Part shown: piece after piece, positions 62,409 to 64,000 of the stretch | Layout of the letters: each line of letters opens with the position of its first letter | Position numbering within the stretch: position 1 is the first letter of the stretch | Assembly (NCBI GenBank): GCA_003993805.1 | Contig: RSEF01000031.1 | Span: 23,463,108-23,527,107, forward strand | Reading direction: 5' to 3' | DNA: 64,000 nucleotides | Source: Himantopus leucocephalus | Lineage: Eukaryota; Chordata; Aves; Charadriiformes; Recurvirostridae | Position numbers and translations under genes: made by a program | Notes under the pieces: model-generated | What the model saw: only the letters and a program-made list of their open reading frames with translations | The model's database searches: none | Told to the model about the DNA's origin: nothing

Positions 62409-62882
62409 ATGTCTGAACTGTTAGATAGGAATTTGATTTTTCTTTCAGACCAAAAACATGTTTCAAAAAACTCAGGCAGATATGAATTCATTGTTGGTCA
62501 AGTGTATATTAATGTGTTTAAAAGCCTCTGTGGCTTTGCGGTCTCTGCTGTTTGGTGGTGGATGCTGGCTGCATATTCTGTGTCCTATGGATGTTATAGT
62601 ACACCTGGGAAAAAAACAGGGATCTTTGATCTCCACAGTACATGGCGGATCATGCCATTATTGAGAAATAACACAGCCAGGCTTGAAATAAGTTCCTCAG
62701 TCCTTCCTCTAAGTTATCTCAGAAAAAGAAGGGATATGTTTTTTCCTTTTTTACTGGTGATGCCCTTTCTTTTTGCCTTTTTGACCTACACCTTTTGTAA
62801 TACTCCTACAGGATTTAATAGGATTATAGATGAAAAAAATAATAGTATTTTCGCCCAATTTTTTAAAGAATTAAACAGATGA
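62409..62882 (+). CDS. Unexplained 157-codon open reading frame, two hydrophobic segments
   Basis: ATG at 62409 opens 157 codons to TGA at 62880-62882 in DNA where stops are otherwise dense. Residues about 38-62 (SLCGFAVSAVWWWMLAAYS...) and about 108-129 (RDMFFPFLLVMPFLFAFLTY...) are hydrophobic, separated by a Thr/Arg-containing loop, and the tail is charged. A good acceptor (AAATTTTTTTCAG) ends 11 bases before the ATG. There is no family likeness, and a second frame overlaps it (62458-62664). It could be a lineage-specific gene, an exon, part of an unknown mobile element, or chance. Confidence 0.2.
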   Translation: MSELLDRNLIFLSDQKHVSKNSGRYEFIVGQVYINVFKSLCGFAVSAVWWWMLAAYSVSYGCYSTPGKKTGIFDLHSTWRIMPLLRNNTARLEISSSVLPLSYLRKRRDMFFPFLLVMPFLFAFLTYTFCNTPTGFNRIIDEKNNSIFAQFFKELNR

Positions 62883-63659
62883 TTGTGAAATTGTTTCCAG
62901 CTTATGAAGCTAAATATTGGGGTTGCTTTCCTCACAGTCATTGCAATAGAGAGTTGATTTTTTCACTATGAACTTAATTTCAGTTTCCAATAGGTCATGT
63001 GCATTCAGATGTAAGCTCATAGAGGTTAGTGTGATCATAACTTTATCATTTATCATCAGAACTGAATCACCTGAACATGGAAATCTATGACAGATGTTAT
63101 GATGAAGTCAATAAATAAATGGTCTGAATTTGTCAGTGATTTTCCCAAACTACCTGGAACAGTTGCATAACATCATAGGATTTTACTGTGAAACCAGTAA
63201 ATCAATACAAGTAACAAACTTGTACCTGGTTCCTAAAACATCTGATCAAGTTATGACAGCCAGACTGGTCACCCTGAATTATGGAAAGACCAGAAATACA
63301 AGGCATATTTACACAATACTGTTACTGGCAAGATGATTCTGAAATTCCTTCTGCGGTAGCCGTAGTGTTATCAGGCAGACGTAACAATTTCTGTGTCAGA
63401 TTGCTTTGTAATGTGTTAAAATCATTTGGGAAGAAATCAAACTCTATTTGGGCAGCTTTAATGTGTAAATGTATGTGTGTGCGAGATCTAGCAGTTGTCT
63501 CGAAGTTATAATTTAGGAATTGACTTCAAAGGAATAGACGTTCATCTGAATTACAGAGAGAGAACACAGACAGTTTAAAATGTCCTCATTTTAGGAAGGT
63601 GTTGCAATGTAAGTATTTCCAAAGGAAGAAGAAAAGACAGAAAATACTGTGAAGATGAG
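62883..63659. other. Non-coding AT-rich DNA
   Basis: No feature recognised up to the LTR boundary. Confidence 0.5.
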
Positions 63660-64000
63660 TGTCCTGGTTCCGTCAGGGATAGGGTTAATTTCCCCAAGGA
63701 TGCGGCGGGGGGACACAGGTATTCCATACCCTGTGAGCCATGCCCGGGCTGTAGGGGGAGCTGGCCGGGGGAGGGGGAGGAAGTTGCTGGTTGGAGAGGG
63801 CTGGGGTGGTCGGGGTCCAATCGGTGAGCGGTGGTGCCGTAATCATTTTTGTATATTCCTTTATCGATGTTACTGTTATTGTTTTTCTCTTTCCTTTGCT
63901 GTTCTGTTAAACTGCCTTTATCTCAACCCACGAGTTTTGGCTTTTGCTTCCACTTTTCCCCCACGGCTGTGGGGGTTGAGTGAGCAGCCACATGGTTCTT
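63660..64000 (+). mobile_element. Avian endogenous-retrovirus LTR, cut by window end
   Basis: The sequence starts TGTCCTGGTTCCGTCAGGG, the typical start of a common bird LTR family, different from the one at 5520. Further hallmarks follow in order: TATTCCATACC, the GC-rich GCTGGCCGGGGGAGGGG part, TTTTGTATATTCC, the polyadenylation-type GTTAAACTGCC, TTTATCTCAACCCACGAG and GAGTGAGCAGCCACATGG. Only the last about 30 bases (to the expected CA end) lie outside. The central part is shorter than I expect for the family, suggesting an internal deletion or a shorter subfamily. Whether it is solo or starts a provirus cannot be told here. Confidence 0.85.

Noticed and set aside
1..64000. tRNA, rRNA, CRISPR, insertion sequences, bacterial promoters
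   Set aside because: No tRNA T-loop/anticodon arrangement, repeat-spacer array or bacterial gene organisation was seen; the window is a vertebrate nuclear sequence.

Overview
The window looks like an AT-rich stretch of a bird nuclear genome. The evidence is four CR1 LINE signatures of different ages, including avian-type copies whose 3' ends carry the ATTCTATG-like octamer, and two long terminal repeats of avian endogenous-retrovirus type. Gene density is low and nothing is organised like an operon. Two blocks of N (exactly 100 at 28614-28713 and exactly 1000 at 41770-42769) and six single Ns inside homopolymers show that this is a draft assembly.

Layout. 1-5519 is AT-rich DNA with one very old minus-strand CR1 fragment near 4.0-4.4 kb. 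5520-6588 is a solo LTR. 6.6-28.9 kb holds a scatter of short minus-strand open stretches with good splice signals (6648-6778, 7284-7396, 8828-8953, 13888-13965, 14078-14152, 16184-16231, 16616-16666, 26688-26735). These could be exons of one gene that starts at the CpG island at 28.7-29.3 kb and runs leftward. I do not recognise the protein and the reading phases do not join throughout, so this is a hypothesis. The CpG island also has a plus-strand splice donor, and two plus-strand exon candidates follow at 29.9 and 30.5 kb, so it may be a bidirectional promoter.

32.3-32.8 kb is a minus-strand CR1 3' end. 35.4-36.1 kb and 36.6-38.45 kb are two much older CR1 copies in opposite orientation. 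42.77-45.69 kb is a long minus-strand CR1 that keeps the end of ORF1 (SGNH esterase-like) and ORF2 (endonuclease plus reverse transcriptase); its 3' part is lost in the 1-kb gap. 49.0-49.56 kb is another old CR1 3' end. The rest of 38.5-63.6 kb is AT-rich DNA without recognisable genes, apart from an unexplained 157-codon ORF at 62.4-62.9 kb. A second LTR of a different family starts at 63660 and runs off the window.

All mobile elements seen carry disabling changes or are only fragments. No tRNA, rRNA, CRISPR, insertion sequence or bacterial-type gene was found. The exon calls rest only on splice-site and reading-frame inspection by eye and should be read as leads.
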